Shown: piece after piece, positions 23,411-31,950 of the stretch | Layout of the letters: each line of letters opens with the position of its first letter | How positions within the stretch are numbered: position 1 is the stretch's first letter | NCBI RefSeq assembly: GCF_020829495.1 | Contig: NZ_JAIVFQ010000073.1 | Coordinates: 1-34,363 of the forward strand | DNA from: Nostoc favosum CHAB5714 | GTDB lineage: Bacteria; Cyanobacteriota; Cyanobacteriia; Cyanobacteriales; Nostocaceae | DNA: 34,363 bases | Direction of reading: 5' to 3' | Notes under the pieces: model-generated | Database searches by the model: none | The model's input: only the letters and a program-made list of their open reading frames with translations | Told to the model about the DNA's origin: nothing | Position numbers and translations under genes: made by a program

Positions 23411-26116
23411 ATGGAAAGTTGGCGTTCTGCTTCTAGTGGCAAGTGCTTTGCGCGATACTCCCAAAGGGAGTGGCGATCGCCAACGCTCGACATTTATCTT
23501 TGGCTGGTAGTGAGTGTAGTCGGGATCATCGGTGGTATACTTCCTCAACCTGGACAGGCATTGGCATCAGAAAAGGAGCAGGATAAAGTTGTCACCAGAA
23601 TTAAAACACTCAGCGAAACCGAGTTTCCAGCTACTAGTGTCAAAGACTTACTTTCTCAATCACCAACTCCTGACACTCAATCAATTGTAGTAATTACAGG
23701 AGTCAAGGCAAATCCCACTGATAAGGGTGTGGAGGTAATTTTAGAGACTACCCAAGGGGATAAACTGCAAGTAGCGAATCGCAGTACGGGTAATAGTTTT
23801 ATTGCCAATATTACTGGTGGGCAGTTGCGTTTACCCAATGGCGATGCTTTCACGTTTAAGTCGGAAAAACCCCTGGCGGGAATTACAGAGATAACAGTTA
23901 CGAATGTTGACGCAAATACCGTGCGGGTAACGGTAGTTGGCGAGAAAGCTTTACCTACCGTTGAGTTATTTGATGATAACGTCGGGTTGATTTTTACAGT
24001 TGCATCTACAGCCACAACAGCACAGGAACCAGAACAACCAACCCAAGAAAAGCCAGTAACAGAAACACCCGAAGAAACACCCACAGCACAGCAGGATGAC
24101 CCAATTGAATTGGTAGTGACGGGGGAGCAAGACAACTATCGGGTGCCGAATGCGAGTACGGCAACTAGGACAGATACACCCCTGCGAGATATTCCGCGAT
24201 CGATTCAAGTCATCCCTCAACAGGTGATTCGAGACCAAAATGCCAACCGCCTCCAAGAAATTTTAGAAAATGCACCAGGGGTAACAGGGTCATTCAGATC
24301 GCCTCGTTCAGTGTCTAATTTTTTCAACAGCCGAGGATTTGAACTGGAAATCCTGAGAAACGGAGCGCCAGATACTCTGGGGGCTGACTATAGCTACACG
24401 GTCACGGATAATATTGAGCGGGTGGAAGTTCTCAAAGGACCTGCCTCCGTTCTGTTTGGGTTAGGTGCCCCCGGTGGAGTCGCCAATGTGATCACCAAGA
24501 AACCTCTACGAGAGCCTTTTTATGAGATTAGGGCAACGGCTGGTAATTTCGATACCTATCGGGGTGCAATTGATTTGTCTGGACCACTCAACGACAGCAA
24601 AACCGTCTTGTATCGTTTGAATGCCAGTGCCAATACTGTCGGCAGCTTTATTGACTTTTTCAAGCGCGACACCTACCTGGTTGCCCCCAGTTTGACTTGG
24701 CAAATTGGGGAGCGAACAACACTAACGTTTGATGCTGAGTATCAAAAAATTAGTGGCACAACAACAGATAATGGTCTTCCAGCCGAAGGCACTATACTGC
24801 CAAATCCCAATGGCAGAGTTCCTAGAAACATAACTAGAAGTGAGCCTACGTTGAAGAATGATGATGATGATACCGATCTCTATCGGATTGGCTACAATCT
24901 TGAGCATCGGTTTAGCGAAAACTGGCAACTTCGCAGTAGCTTGCAAACCATATTTTACAAAGAAAATGTTAGGAGTGCTATACCTTTGGGTTTTCTAGAT
25001 AATAAGCGCGAACAGCCCTTACTCTATCTCCAATCTGATAATTTTCTTGACAGCTATCAATTTGATAACTATGTGGTAGGCAAGTTTTCGACTGGTAGGA
25101 TTCAACATCAACTTGTAGCAGGATTTAACTTGTATAGCAGGTATCTCCGTTATACAGATGGTCTTGAAGGATCTCTGCCTCCAATTGATGTGTTTAACCC
25201 AGTCTATGGAAGAACTACTTTGGCAGATTTGACCGATGTCGTGTTCCCTGAGGCAAGATTCCAAGATAAAGGGCTGGGGTTGTATGTGCAAGATCAAATT
25301 ACCTTGGCAGAAAATTTGAAAGTATCGCTCGGTGGACGGTTTGATATTTTCAGGCAAGATGCTAGCTTTGAGCCGTTTTTCCCAAGCGCATCTCTGTCAG
25401 AACAAGCCTTTAGTCCACAGGTTGGGATTGTTTACCAACCCATTAAACCCATTTCCCTCTATGCCAGTTACAGCCGTTCATTCACTCCAGCATCAGGTAC
25501 AGCGAGTGATGTCAGCGGTCAATTCAGACCAGAGCGAGGCACACAGTATGAGATTGGCGTGAAAGCGGATATCACTGACAAACTTTCAGCGACTCTGGCT
25601 TTATTCGACATAACTCGTACCAATGTGGCAACTCCCGATGCAATCAATCCTTTACGATCGATTCAGACAGGTGAACAAAACAGCCGAGGCGTTGAGCTAG
25701 ATTTATCTGGTGAGATTTTACCCGGATGGAACATTTTTGCAGGCTTTCTGTTAATTGATCCAAAACTCACCGCAGATAATACCTTCCCAGTAGGTAATCA
25801 GTTGAACAATACGCCGAGGACTTCGCTGAATTTATGGACGACCTATCAAATCCAGTCTGGCGACTTACAAGGGCTGGGCGTTGGTTTAGGTATCTTCTAT
25901 GCTGGAGAGCGCCAAGGTGATCTGGATAACTCGTTCCAGTTACCGAGCTATGTTCGCACTGATGCTTCCATCTTTTACAAACGAAATCAGTTTCGAGCTG
26001 CTCTCAATCTCAGAAATTTGTTTGATACGGAGTATTTTGTATCAGCCGGAGGTAGGAACCGAGTTTACTTAGGAGACCCATTTACAGTACAGGGAAGTCT
26101 TTCCTGGGAATTTTAA
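23411..26116 (+). CDS. TonB-dependent siderophore receptor with N-terminal AMIN domain
   Basis: 901 aa from ATG 23411 (a TTG at 23387 is also in frame). The order is: unusual basic N-terminus, signal segment (LWLVVSVVGIIGGILP), AMIN domain (about residues 85-200, VIVITGVKAN-type start), Pro/Thr/Glu linker, TonB-box-like IELVVTGEQ, plug (RDIPRSIQVIPQQVI, LKGPASVLFGLGAPGG), and 22-strand barrel ending SLSWEF. AMIN-plug fusions are a cyanobacterial hallmark of ferric-siderophore receptors. The first 20 residues include SASSGKCFARYSQREWRSP, encoded by a palindromic repeat (23457-23471) rather than a normal signal N-region. Regulated presumably by the preceding PchR-like protein. Confidence 0.9.
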   Translation: MESWRSASSGKCFARYSQREWRSPTLDIYLWLVVSVVGIIGGILPQPGQALASEKEQDKVVTRIKTLSETEFPATSVKDLLSQSPTPDTQSIVVITGVKANPTDKGVEVILETTQGDKLQVANRSTGNSFIANITGGQLRLPNGDAFTFKSEKPLAGITEITVTNVDANTVRVTVVGEKALPTVELFDDNVGLIFTVASTATTAQEPEQPTQEKPVTETPEETPTAQQDDPIELVVTGEQDNYRVPNASTATRTDTPLRDIPRSIQVIPQQVIRDQNANRLQEILENAPGVTGSFRSPRSVSNFFNSRGFELEILRNGAPDTLGADYSYTVTDNIERVEVLKGPASVLFGLGAPGGVANVITKKPLREPFYEIRATAGNFDTYRGAIDLSGPLNDSKTVLYRLNASANTVGSFIDFFKRDTYLVAPSLTWQIGERTTLTFDAEYQKISGTTTDNGLPAEGTILPNPNGRVPRNITRSEPTLKNDDDDTDLYRIGYNLEHRFSENWQLRSSLQTIFYKENVRSAIPLGFLDNKREQPLLYLQSDNFLDSYQFDNYVVGKFSTGRIQHQLVAGFNLYSRYLRYTDGLEGSLPPIDVFNPVYGRTTLADLTDVVFPEARFQDKGLGLYVQDQITLAENLKVSLGGRFDIFRQDASFEPFFPSASLSEQAFSPQVGIVYQPIKPISLYASYSRSFTPASGTASDVSGQFRPERGTQYEIGVKADITDKLSATLALFDITRTNVATPDAINPLRSIQTGEQNSRGVELDLSGEILPGWNIFAGFLLIDPKLTADNTFPVGNQLNNTPRTSLNLWTTYQIQSGDLQGLGVGLGIFYAGERQGDLDNSFQLPSYVRTDASIFYKRNQFRAALNLRNLFDTEYFVSAGGRNRVYLGDPFTVQGSLSWEF
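23457..23471. repeat. Palindrome ACTCCC-aaa-GGGAGT inside the receptor gene
   Basis: Perfect 6-bp arms with AAA loop, embedded in a GCGAT...GGCGATCGCC context that matches the style of small dispersed repeats of Nostocales. It encodes residues of the receptor's N-terminus, before the hydrophobic signal core. Confidence 0.65.
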
Positions 26117-26200
26117 TTTATTCCAGCTTGGTGTAAACAATCTAAGCATTAGCCAGATTTTCATTGACTTTTACCAATTTAATATTTAGCCTGGGTAAAA

Positions 26201-27187
26201 ATGATGAAAAAACAGTCATATCGTCTAATCGAGCCATTTTTACTAATGGCTTTTTCCTTACTTTTAATTACAGCTTGTTACCAACCTGTCATCCAAAAAA
26301 CTCATATCTCCTTGAAGCCTTCTGTTGATTGTCGAATCATTCAGCACGAATTTGGCGAAACCTGTGTCCCACTTAAACCACAGCGTATTATTACATTATC
26401 TCCTGATATCACTCTCGCTCCTCTGATAGCTTTCGGTATCAAGCCTATCGGTTTTACATCCTACTACATTCCGGGCAAAGGAAAAGAAAGTCTTTATGGT
26501 GTCTCTTTTGATCAGGTTAAAGGAGCTAAGAATGTTGGGAATGTATATCAACCTTCACTCGAAAAAATTTTGCTGCTCAAACCGGACTTGATTTTGTATT
26601 GTTGCGATGCTCATCTACATCAGTCGTTATCAGCGATCGCACCTACTGTCGCAGTGCCTGCTCTGTATAATACACCAGATCACAAAGCTTACTTTAAAGA
26701 AAATCTTCGATATGTTGCCAAATTACTGGGTCAAGAAACAAAAGCCGAGGAAGTTTTAAGTCAATACCAGAAACGAATTGAACAATTGAAGAAACGTTTA
26801 GGAAGCCAGTTGCAGCAAATAGAGATTTCCGTAATTTTTTATAATAATGATGGTTTTTGGACAATTAGTAATAAAAACAGGGATTTAGTTCCTGCTATTT
26901 TAAATGATATTGGGCTGCGTTATAAATTTTTACCTCATGGCGGCAGCAGATATGTCAAACTCAGCATTGAAAACATCGGTGAGTACGATGCTGATATCCT
27001 ATTTATTGTTGATGTTGGCGAAAGAACATCAAGCTTTTATTTTCAAAATCCCATGTTTAGTAGCTTAAAAGCCATTAAAAACAATCGAGCTTATGTTGTC
27101 AGTCAAGAAAAGTGGGACTCGAACGGTATAGCAGAAGCTAATAGGGTATTGGATGACTTGTTTAAATACTTGCCGGAAGGTGGATAA
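26201..27187 (+). CDS. Ferric-siderophore ABC transporter substrate-binding lipoprotein (FecB/FepB-like)
   Basis: 328 aa. Signal peptide with lipobox LLITAC, so membrane-anchored facing the periplasm. The mature part has the class III binding-protein fold: PQRIITLSPDITLAPLIAFGIKPIGFTS, then SLEKILLLKPDLILYCC and a long linking helix (residues about 165-205, EEVLSQYQKRIEQLKKRLG). The family binds ferric siderophores delivered by a TonB receptor and hands them to an inner-membrane ABC permease, which is not in the window. It follows the receptor by 84 nt. The first two codons are both ATG; either could start. Confidence 0.88.
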   Translation: MMKKQSYRLIEPFLLMAFSLLLITACYQPVIQKTHISLKPSVDCRIIQHEFGETCVPLKPQRIITLSPDITLAPLIAFGIKPIGFTSYYIPGKGKESLYGVSFDQVKGAKNVGNVYQPSLEKILLLKPDLILYCCDAHLHQSLSAIAPTVAVPALYNTPDHKAYFKENLRYVAKLLGQETKAEEVLSQYQKRIEQLKKRLGSQLQQIEISVIFYNNDGFWTISNKNRDLVPAILNDIGLRYKFLPHGGSRYVKLSIENIGEYDADILFIVDVGERTSSFYFQNPMFSSLKAIKNNRAYVVSQEKWDSNGIAEANRVLDDLFKYLPEGG

Positions 27188-27294
27188 AATCTGTATATTA
27201 CTAACAATGCGATCCGGAATATACCCACAAGCTGTGTTTGGCATAGTCAAAATTGAAAGTTGTGAAAATAACCAATTTATACAAAGAAACTGAA

Positions 27295-27747
27295 ATGCTA
27301 AATAAATTATTGGTATTCATCAATTCATTGGTGAGCCATACAAATCCCTCCCTAACACACCCCAACTCCACAGCCAAACCAACCCTCTTCGTCTGTAAAT
27401 CATGCCATCGCTCCTCTGAAGAACGACAAAAAAATCAACCCTGCGACGGTACTATTTTACTTGACCAACTAAATACTTTATGCGGCGATAAATTCCTATT
27501 TGACGCACTTGAAATTAAACCCGTTGAATGCTTATGGGCTTGCAGTCAAGGTTGTGTTGTATCTGTATCAAGCCAAGACAAACCCACCTATCTGTTCGTC
27601 AATCTTCCCCCAGAAGAAAGCCCAGCAGCATTACTAGAATTTATGCAATTGTATATCAAGAGTCGTAAAGGGGCTGTAGCTTGGAAACGGGTTCCCGAAC
27701 TTTTACAATCTGCTATTTTCGCGCAAATTCCGCCTGTGGAAACGTAG
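27295..27747 (+). CDS. DUF1636 Cys-rich metal-binding protein
   Basis: 150 aa from ATG 27295; the TTG at 27253 would add 14 residues of poor quality. After a short helix comes TLFVCKSCHRSSEE, then QPCDG, NTLCGDKF and ECLWACSQGCVVSVSS, giving the cysteine spacing of DUF1636 / thioredoxin-like ferredoxin proteins (a possible 2Fe-2S or metal site). DUF1636 genes are often beside siderophore or cobalamin transport genes, and here it ends the siderophore cluster, 107 nt after the binding protein. A role in iron release or storage is inference. Confidence 0.75.
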   Translation: MLNKLLVFINSLVSHTNPSLTHPNSTAKPTLFVCKSCHRSSEERQKNQPCDGTILLDQLNTLCGDKFLFDALEIKPVECLWACSQGCVVSVSSQDKPTYLFVNLPPEESPAALLEFMQLYIKSRKGAVAWKRVPELLQSAIFAQIPPVET

Positions 27748-27889
27748 CTGCGGTTGAAAAATATCCTCTGACTTCAACCCATAGGTACGATATTGCGATC
27801 GCCTGCTCACCAATGATGTCCACCAGTTGTTCGGGAGCTAACTGGAGAAGGGTTTCACGCTCTAGTTTCAGAGGCAGGTCTTTTTCCAT
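27713..27889 (-). pseudogene. N-terminal remnant of an IS66-like transposase accessory frame
   Basis: ATG 27889 reads MEKDLPLKLERETLLQLAP and then EQLVDIIGEQAIAI, resembling from memory the N-terminus of cyanobacterial IS66-type transposases (MEKDLPxxLxRExLxQxxPEQLV). After about 28 residues the similarity is lost (SYLWVEVRGYF...), and a TAG follows at 27713-27715. The frame overlaps the end of the DUF1636 gene on the opposite strand. No inverted repeats of a full insertion sequence were found. Probably a fossil fragment. Confidence 0.5.
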
Positions 27890-28299
27890 AATTGTGATAG
27901 TCCCCCTTAGATGTCACACTTGTCAATACCCCCTGACCTGAATCCTTACTCACAACCAAAGATAAACATGGGTACAATTTACATCTAAGTTGTCTGGCAG
28001 GAGTGGAGAATGAGGCCAGTAAAAATACGAGGATTTAGCGGATGTTTCTTAAATATTTAACGAAGATATAGCCGTTCTCGTTTACGTGAGGTACACCCGT
28101 AGGGGCACGGCAGTGCCGTGCCCCTACACCTGGTGATGTAATGTTGTACCGCATCTGAATGGGAACCGCTATAAAGACGTAAATCAGACGCATTGAAATT
28201 CCTGGTTATAAATACTTGTCAGACAATATTTTCAGGTGTTTACTTGGAATGCGATGTCTACGAAAAGCGAACATTGTAAATTCTCTCTCCCTTTCCCTA
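27890..28299. other. 410-nt spacer with a dispersed palindrome
   Basis: No gene is supported. It contains the 13-bp palindrome at 28099-28127 and, 3' of it, GAACCGCTAT (near 28165), a decamer also found beside the repeat nest at 10465. Confidence 0.55.
28099..28127. repeat. Palindrome GTAGGGGCACGGC-agt-GCCGTGCCCCTAC
   Basis: Perfect 13-bp arms and a 3-nt centre. It belongs to the same family as the palindrome at 33730-33758 and the ends of the element at 10109-10340 (GTAGGGGC...). Confidence 0.85.
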
Positions 28300-29154
28300 T
28301 TAGCTATTAACTCTTAAACTAGGCAGTGGATATGATTGAGTCTGCTTAAAATCGGCAAATTCACAGATTGAGTTAAATGGGCAAAAGCGGCAGTGAGAGC
28401 CAGGGTTGGGAGGGAAAATTTTACTGAAATTACTAGTTTCTTGCTGATATTTTTGCAAATCGTGCTGGTGCTTGTGGGCAATATTAGCTAACTCAAATTT
28501 TAAGTATTCTAATTCACTATTATTGATACTGATTAACTCAGACTTTTTACATATTTCTAAATTATAAAATGATGCAACAGCTTCTCGTCCAGGGTAAAGA
28601 TAACGAGCAGCTACCAAATAAACTAATGCTTGTCGTCGGTCAAAAGCCGACTTACCAGTTTTGAAATCTAAAATATGTAAAGTGCTATCAGATTCAATGA
28701 AAACGCAGTCCATAGCCGCATATAAGCGAAAGCAATAATCTTCTTGTTCAACTACTATCGGTTTAGGAAAGCCTTCATCACCCGGAGTTAATTGGATAAT
28801 ATCTTTATCCAAAAGCAACGGCGCATCGTGATATTTTTTCAGAATTTGCAGCACGCGTTGCTGCACTTGATCGCTTGAGTTGCCTAATTTAAGTAGCTGT
28901 GCAACTCTTTCTACACCATCTGCTTGCTTCAACAGATGCCTGTGATGATGAAACTCATAAACACCTTTTTGGGCGAGTATGCCGATGCGCTGGGGCGCGG
29001 TGGCTTGCCCTAAAAGCGCTTTGACTTGTGGTTCGTGTTGCCGTGCTTTGATAAACCCCCGTCTCATCTGGCAATGCCAGCGTTCTTGCCCGGTTGCTGG
29101 GGCAACTAGAGACCAAAGGTGATAACTGGCAAAAGGTCGATCGGGGGTTGACAT
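28300..29154 (-). CDS. PD-(D/E)XK nuclease with a probable 4Fe-4S cluster (RecB/AddB/Cas4 type)
   Basis: 284 aa. The nuclease core is seen as AAMDCVFIE (Asp149), then LHILDFKTGK (Asp163, Lys165) and QALVYLVAARYLYP (Q175-x3-Y179 motif). Cysteines at 255, 258 and 264 (CRFCPFNSIC) plus Cys28 (RWHCQM) match the one-plus-three arrangement that binds 4Fe-4S in AddB, Cas4 and related nucleases. Length fits a stand-alone nuclease. No cas genes or helicase adjoin, so it is not evidence of CRISPR; it may act in DNA repair or degradation. It is divergent from the phosphohexomutase gene. Confidence 0.8.
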   Translation of the reverse strand: MSTPDRPFASYHLWSLVAPATGQERWHCQMRRGFIKARQHEPQVKALLGQATAPQRIGILAQKGVYEFHHHRHLLKQADGVERVAQLLKLGNSSDQVQQRVLQILKKYHDAPLLLDKDIIQLTPGDEGFPKPIVVEQEDYCFRLYAAMDCVFIESDSTLHILDFKTGKSAFDRRQALVYLVAARYLYPGREAVASFYNLEICKKSELISINNSELEYLKFELANIAHKHQHDLQKYQQETSNFSKIFPPNPGSHCRFCPFNSICEFADFKQTQSYPLPSLRVNS

Positions 29155-29300
29155 TGCTCAGAAACAGTGAGAGAAAATACGGTGGAGAGAAGTTTAAGCT
29201 AAGGCTTGCTTAGAAAAGAACTTCGGAGGATACTTGCTGCTACACACGCTTTGCGGGAAGCTTGAATAGTACTGATAATGTACGGGAGCAAGTGGCAAAA

Positions 29301-30725
29301 ATGTCCAGCAAGATAAAATTTGGCACCGATGGATGGCGAGGAATTATTGCCGATGACTTTACTTTCCCCAATGTGCGGAAAGTAACAAGGGCAATCGCCA
29401 CTTATTTAGAAACAGCCTACACAAAAGATAGACCAGTACTTATTGCCTACGATACTCGCTTTTTAGCTGACCAGTTTGCCCAAACAGCGGCCCAAGTTTT
29501 GGCAGACTTGGGTTGGACTGTGAAAATTACTGATCGGGATTGTCCCACACCAGTAATTGCCTACAACGCCCGTCATCTAAATTCCGCTGGGGCGTTAATG
29601 TTTACTGCTAGTCATAATCCAGCACCCTACTGTGGAATTAAATATATACCCGATTATGCCGGGCCTGCCACTCCAGAGATTACTGATACTATTGTGGCAA
29701 ATATAGAAAGTGCATCGGATGAGTTACCTGGGAGTAACCCATCAGGTTCAATTTCAATTTTCGATCCGAAACCTGATTACCTGCAATTTATCTACACTCT
29801 ACTTGATGTAGAAAAGATTAAAAGCGCTAATTTAAAGGTAAAGTACGATGCTCTGTATTCTACCTCTCGCGGCTATTTAGATGAAGTTTTGCTTCATTGT
29901 GGCGTTCAGTTAGAAAGTTTCCACGATTGGAGGGATGTTTTATTTGGGGGTGGAATGCCAGAACCCAAAGGAGAACAATTAGTTGAGTTAGTGGAAGCAG
30001 TAGTTCGCGATCAAGCTGATTTGGGCTTGGCGACGGATGGAGATAGCGATCGCTTTGGTATCGTTGATGAACAAGGAAATGTCCTTACTCCGAATACTGT
30101 GCTGTTAGTTCTAGCACGTCATTTAATCAAAAACAAAGGTAAAACTGGCGCGATAGTCCGCACTGTGGCTACAACCCACCTGCTGGATAATTTCGCAGCT
30201 AAAAATGGGCTGCAAATTTACGAAACAGCAGTTGGTTTTAAATACATCGGCGAAAAAATGCGGGAAACTGCCGTGTTAATCGGTGGAGAAGAATCAGGTG
30301 GTTTGAGTATTATCGGGCATATTCCCGAAAAAGACGGGGTATTAGCCGATATGCTGGTGGCAGAAGCGATCGCTTATGAAGGCAAACCTCTGAGTCAACT
30401 TGTCAAAGAAGCGATCGCCGAAGCCGATGGCCCACTTTACAACAACCGCCTAGACTTGCACCTCACAGAGGCGCACAAAATCGCCGTCATCGACTCCTTT
30501 ACTAAAAATCCACCTACAGAGGTAGCAGGAATTAAAGTTAAGGAAGTCGGGCGTAAAGACGGTATTAAGCTGTATTTAGAAGAAGGTAGCTGGGTTTTAC
30601 TGCGTCCTTCCGGTACAGAACCACTGGTGCGCGTCTACCTAGAAACCAACACTCCCGAAAAACTCACCAAAATCGCCCAAGAGTTAGAGAGTGCCATTGC
30701 TAAACTAGAGGCAGTAGCAGTTTAA
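29301..30725 (+). CDS. Phosphoglucomutase/phosphomannomutase family enzyme
   Basis: 474 aa from ATG 29301 (MSSKIKFGTDGWRG); a TTG at 29262 would add 13 residues that look non-conserved. Four domains of the alpha-D-phosphohexomutase family: metal/phosphoserine loop TASHNP, Mg2+ loop DGDSDR, sugar-binding GEESGG, and phosphate-binding RPSGTEP near the C-terminus. The enzyme interconverts hexose 1- and 6-phosphates. Glucose versus mannose specificity cannot be fixed from motifs; GEESGG is compatible with both. Likely supplies sugar nucleotide precursors for glycogen or cell-surface glycans. Confidence 0.92.
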   Translation: MSSKIKFGTDGWRGIIADDFTFPNVRKVTRAIATYLETAYTKDRPVLIAYDTRFLADQFAQTAAQVLADLGWTVKITDRDCPTPVIAYNARHLNSAGALMFTASHNPAPYCGIKYIPDYAGPATPEITDTIVANIESASDELPGSNPSGSISIFDPKPDYLQFIYTLLDVEKIKSANLKVKYDALYSTSRGYLDEVLLHCGVQLESFHDWRDVLFGGGMPEPKGEQLVELVEAVVRDQADLGLATDGDSDRFGIVDEQGNVLTPNTVLLVLARHLIKNKGKTGAIVRTVATTHLLDNFAAKNGLQIYETAVGFKYIGEKMRETAVLIGGEESGGLSIIGHIPEKDGVLADMLVAEAIAYEGKPLSQLVKEAIAEADGPLYNNRLDLHLTEAHKIAVIDSFTKNPPTEVAGIKVKEVGRKDGIKLYLEEGSWVLLRPSGTEPLVRVYLETNTPEKLTKIAQELESAIAKLEAVAV

Positions 30726-30732
30726 TCAGTCA

Positions 30733-30868
30733 GAGTTAGGACTTAAGAGTTAAGAGTTATGAATTAGGAGTTAAGAGTTGTAAATTAACAAGTCTTAACT
30801 CCTGATTTCTAATTTTGCTCAAAATATAACTTTTAACTTTTAACTTCTAACTCCTAACTCCTCACTTC
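30733..30868. repeat. GAGTTAA/TAACTCC repeat block
   Basis: Plus-strand copies around GAGTTAAGAGTT (30737-30780) are mirrored by TAACTCC-type copies (30798-30868). The two halves can pair over many positions. Units are about 7 bp, AT-rich. The block fills the spacer between the phosphohexomutase and LapA-domain genes and could form a long hairpin in RNA. Confidence 0.65.
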
Positions 30869-30877
30869 AATCAAAGT

Positions 30878-31153
30878 ATGAAAATCGCTCCTTTTTTGAC
30901 ATCTTTAGTTTTAGCGGTTTGGGTAATAGCGATCGCAATTATTTCAGTCCAAAATGCCACACCCGTATCGTTAAAATTCTTAACATTCCAATCGATTCAG
31001 ATACCAATGGGTTTAGTGCTGGCTTTTAGTGCCTGTGTAGGGTTAATTGGCATGGCACTGCTGCAACCTCTGTGGGGGCTTGCTGGTATTGGGCAGGGTA
31101 ATTCTCGATTGGAAGACGATGCGGAGTTTTTTGTTGATGATGAAGACTTTTGA
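30878..31153 (+). CDS. LapA/DUF1049 domain membrane protein
   Basis: 91 aa. Two membrane helices (residues about 5-25 and 43-66) with the family's linking stretch NATPVSLKFLTFQSIQIPMG. The C-terminus is acidic (EDDAEFFVDDEDF). LapA proteins of enteric bacteria influence lipopolysaccharide assembly; the function in cyanobacteria is unknown. It is followed 13 nt later by the DUF433 gene, but without functional connection. Confidence 0.8.
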   Translation: MKIAPFLTSLVLAVWVIAIAIISVQNATPVSLKFLTFQSIQIPMGLVLAFSACVGLIGMALLQPLWGLAGIGQGNSRLEDDAEFFVDDEDF

Positions 31154-31166
31154 GGTTTGAATAGCT

Positions 31167-31391
31167 GTGCAGTATCAAAACATTATTACAATTGAACCAG
31201 GAAAACGAGGTGGTAAGCCTTGTATTCGAGGAATGCGAATTACTGTATACGATGTTTTATCTTATCTTGCCTCTGGCATGACCTACGAGGAACTACTTGA
31301 TGACTTTCCTTATTTGACACAAGAGGATATTTTGGCTTGCCTAAGCTATGCGGCTGATCGAGAACGGCAAATGCTGACAATGCAAGCATGA
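31167..31391 (+). CDS. DUF433 antitoxin of a DUF433-DUF5615 toxin-antitoxin pair
   Basis: 74 aa, GTG start at 31167. The DUF433 fold is seen in PGKRGGKPCIRGMRITVYDVL and GMTYEELLDDFPYLTQEDI, a winged-helix-like DNA-binding unit. Such proteins are antitoxin partners of PIN-like DUF5615 proteins. Its TGA overlaps the ATG of the next gene (ATGA), the usual coupling. It likely neutralises the partner and represses its own promoter. Confidence 0.88.
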   Translation: MQYQNIITIEPGKRGGKPCIRGMRITVYDVLSYLASGMTYEELLDDFPYLTQEDILACLSYAADRERQMLTMQA

Positions 31392-31720
31392 AGTTATTGT
31401 TTGACCATAACTTATCACCTCGGTTAGTTGAACGACTGGCTGATATGTACCCAAACTCTCAGCATCTTTTTCTTATAAGCTTAGATCAAGCAGATGATCT
31501 AACTGTTTGGGAGTATGCCCGACAAAGTGGATTTACTGTTGTAACGAGAGATGCTGATTTTAATGAGTTGAGCATTTTGCGAGGATTTCCTCCGAAAGTG
31601 ATTTGGATTCGTTATGGCAATTGTTCAACCAGACAGATTGAAGAGATTTTGCGATCGCATGTAGAGGATATCCAAGCTTTTGACAAAAATCCAGATTTGG
31701 GAGTTTTGACACTGTATTAG
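31388..31720 (+). CDS. DUF5615 PIN-like toxin
   Basis: 110 aa. N-terminal MKLLFDHNLSPRLVERL with Asp6, then VVTRDADFNEL (acidic residues) and KVIWIRYGNCSTRQIEEIL. These are the conserved acids and Asn of PIN-like (VapC45/Mut7-C-related) ribonucleases. Start overlaps the DUF433 stop by 4 nt. Presumably cuts RNA when not bound by the DUF433 protein. All expected acidic residues are present, so it looks active. Confidence 0.88.
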   Translation: MKLLFDHNLSPRLVERLADMYPNSQHLFLISLDQADDLTVWEYARQSGFTVVTRDADFNELSILRGFPPKVIWIRYGNCSTRQIEEILRSHVEDIQAFDKNPDLGVLTLY

Positions 31721-31731
31721 ATTTGGAAGTT

Positions 31732-31950
31732 ATGGAAGCTGAGTATGATTTTAGCCAGGGCAAGCGGGGAGCGATTGAATCAACACCAACAGGCAAAACT
31801 AGAATTACAATTCGCCTAGATGATGAAGTACTAGCATGGTTTTGTGACCAAGTTCACGCAGCAGGTGGGGGAAATTACCAAACTTTGATTAACGATGCCT
31901 TGCGTGAGTACATTCAGCAGATCGAGAACGGCTATGAGTGCAGCTTATAA
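31732..31950 (+). CDS. BrnA-like antitoxin without adjacent BrnT
   Basis: 72 aa from ATG 31732 (TTG 31723 also in frame). YDFSQGKRGAIESTPTGKTR followed by ITIRLDDEVLAWF and GNYQTLINDALREYI is the ribbon-helix-helix signature of the BrnA family. BrnA normally lies after the RelE-fold toxin BrnT; here the gene in front is the DUF5615 toxin (11-nt gap) and no BrnT is present. It overlaps the following DUF29 gene by 17 nt, suggesting that DUF29 is its translational partner or that the cluster is a composite of orphans. Confidence 0.8.
   Translation: MEAEYDFSQGKRGAIESTPTGKTRITIRLDDEVLAWFCDQVHAAGGGNYQTLINDALREYIQQIENGYECSL

Noticed and set aside
27681..27941. 86-aa plus-strand frame after the DUF1636 gene
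   Set aside because: It overlaps the DUF1636 end in another frame and is antisense to the transposase-like fragment; no features of its own.
28300..29154. Cas4-like nuclease as evidence of a CRISPR system
   Set aside because: No repeats, spacers or other cas genes are in the window; the motif set is equally that of AddB/RecB-type nucleases.
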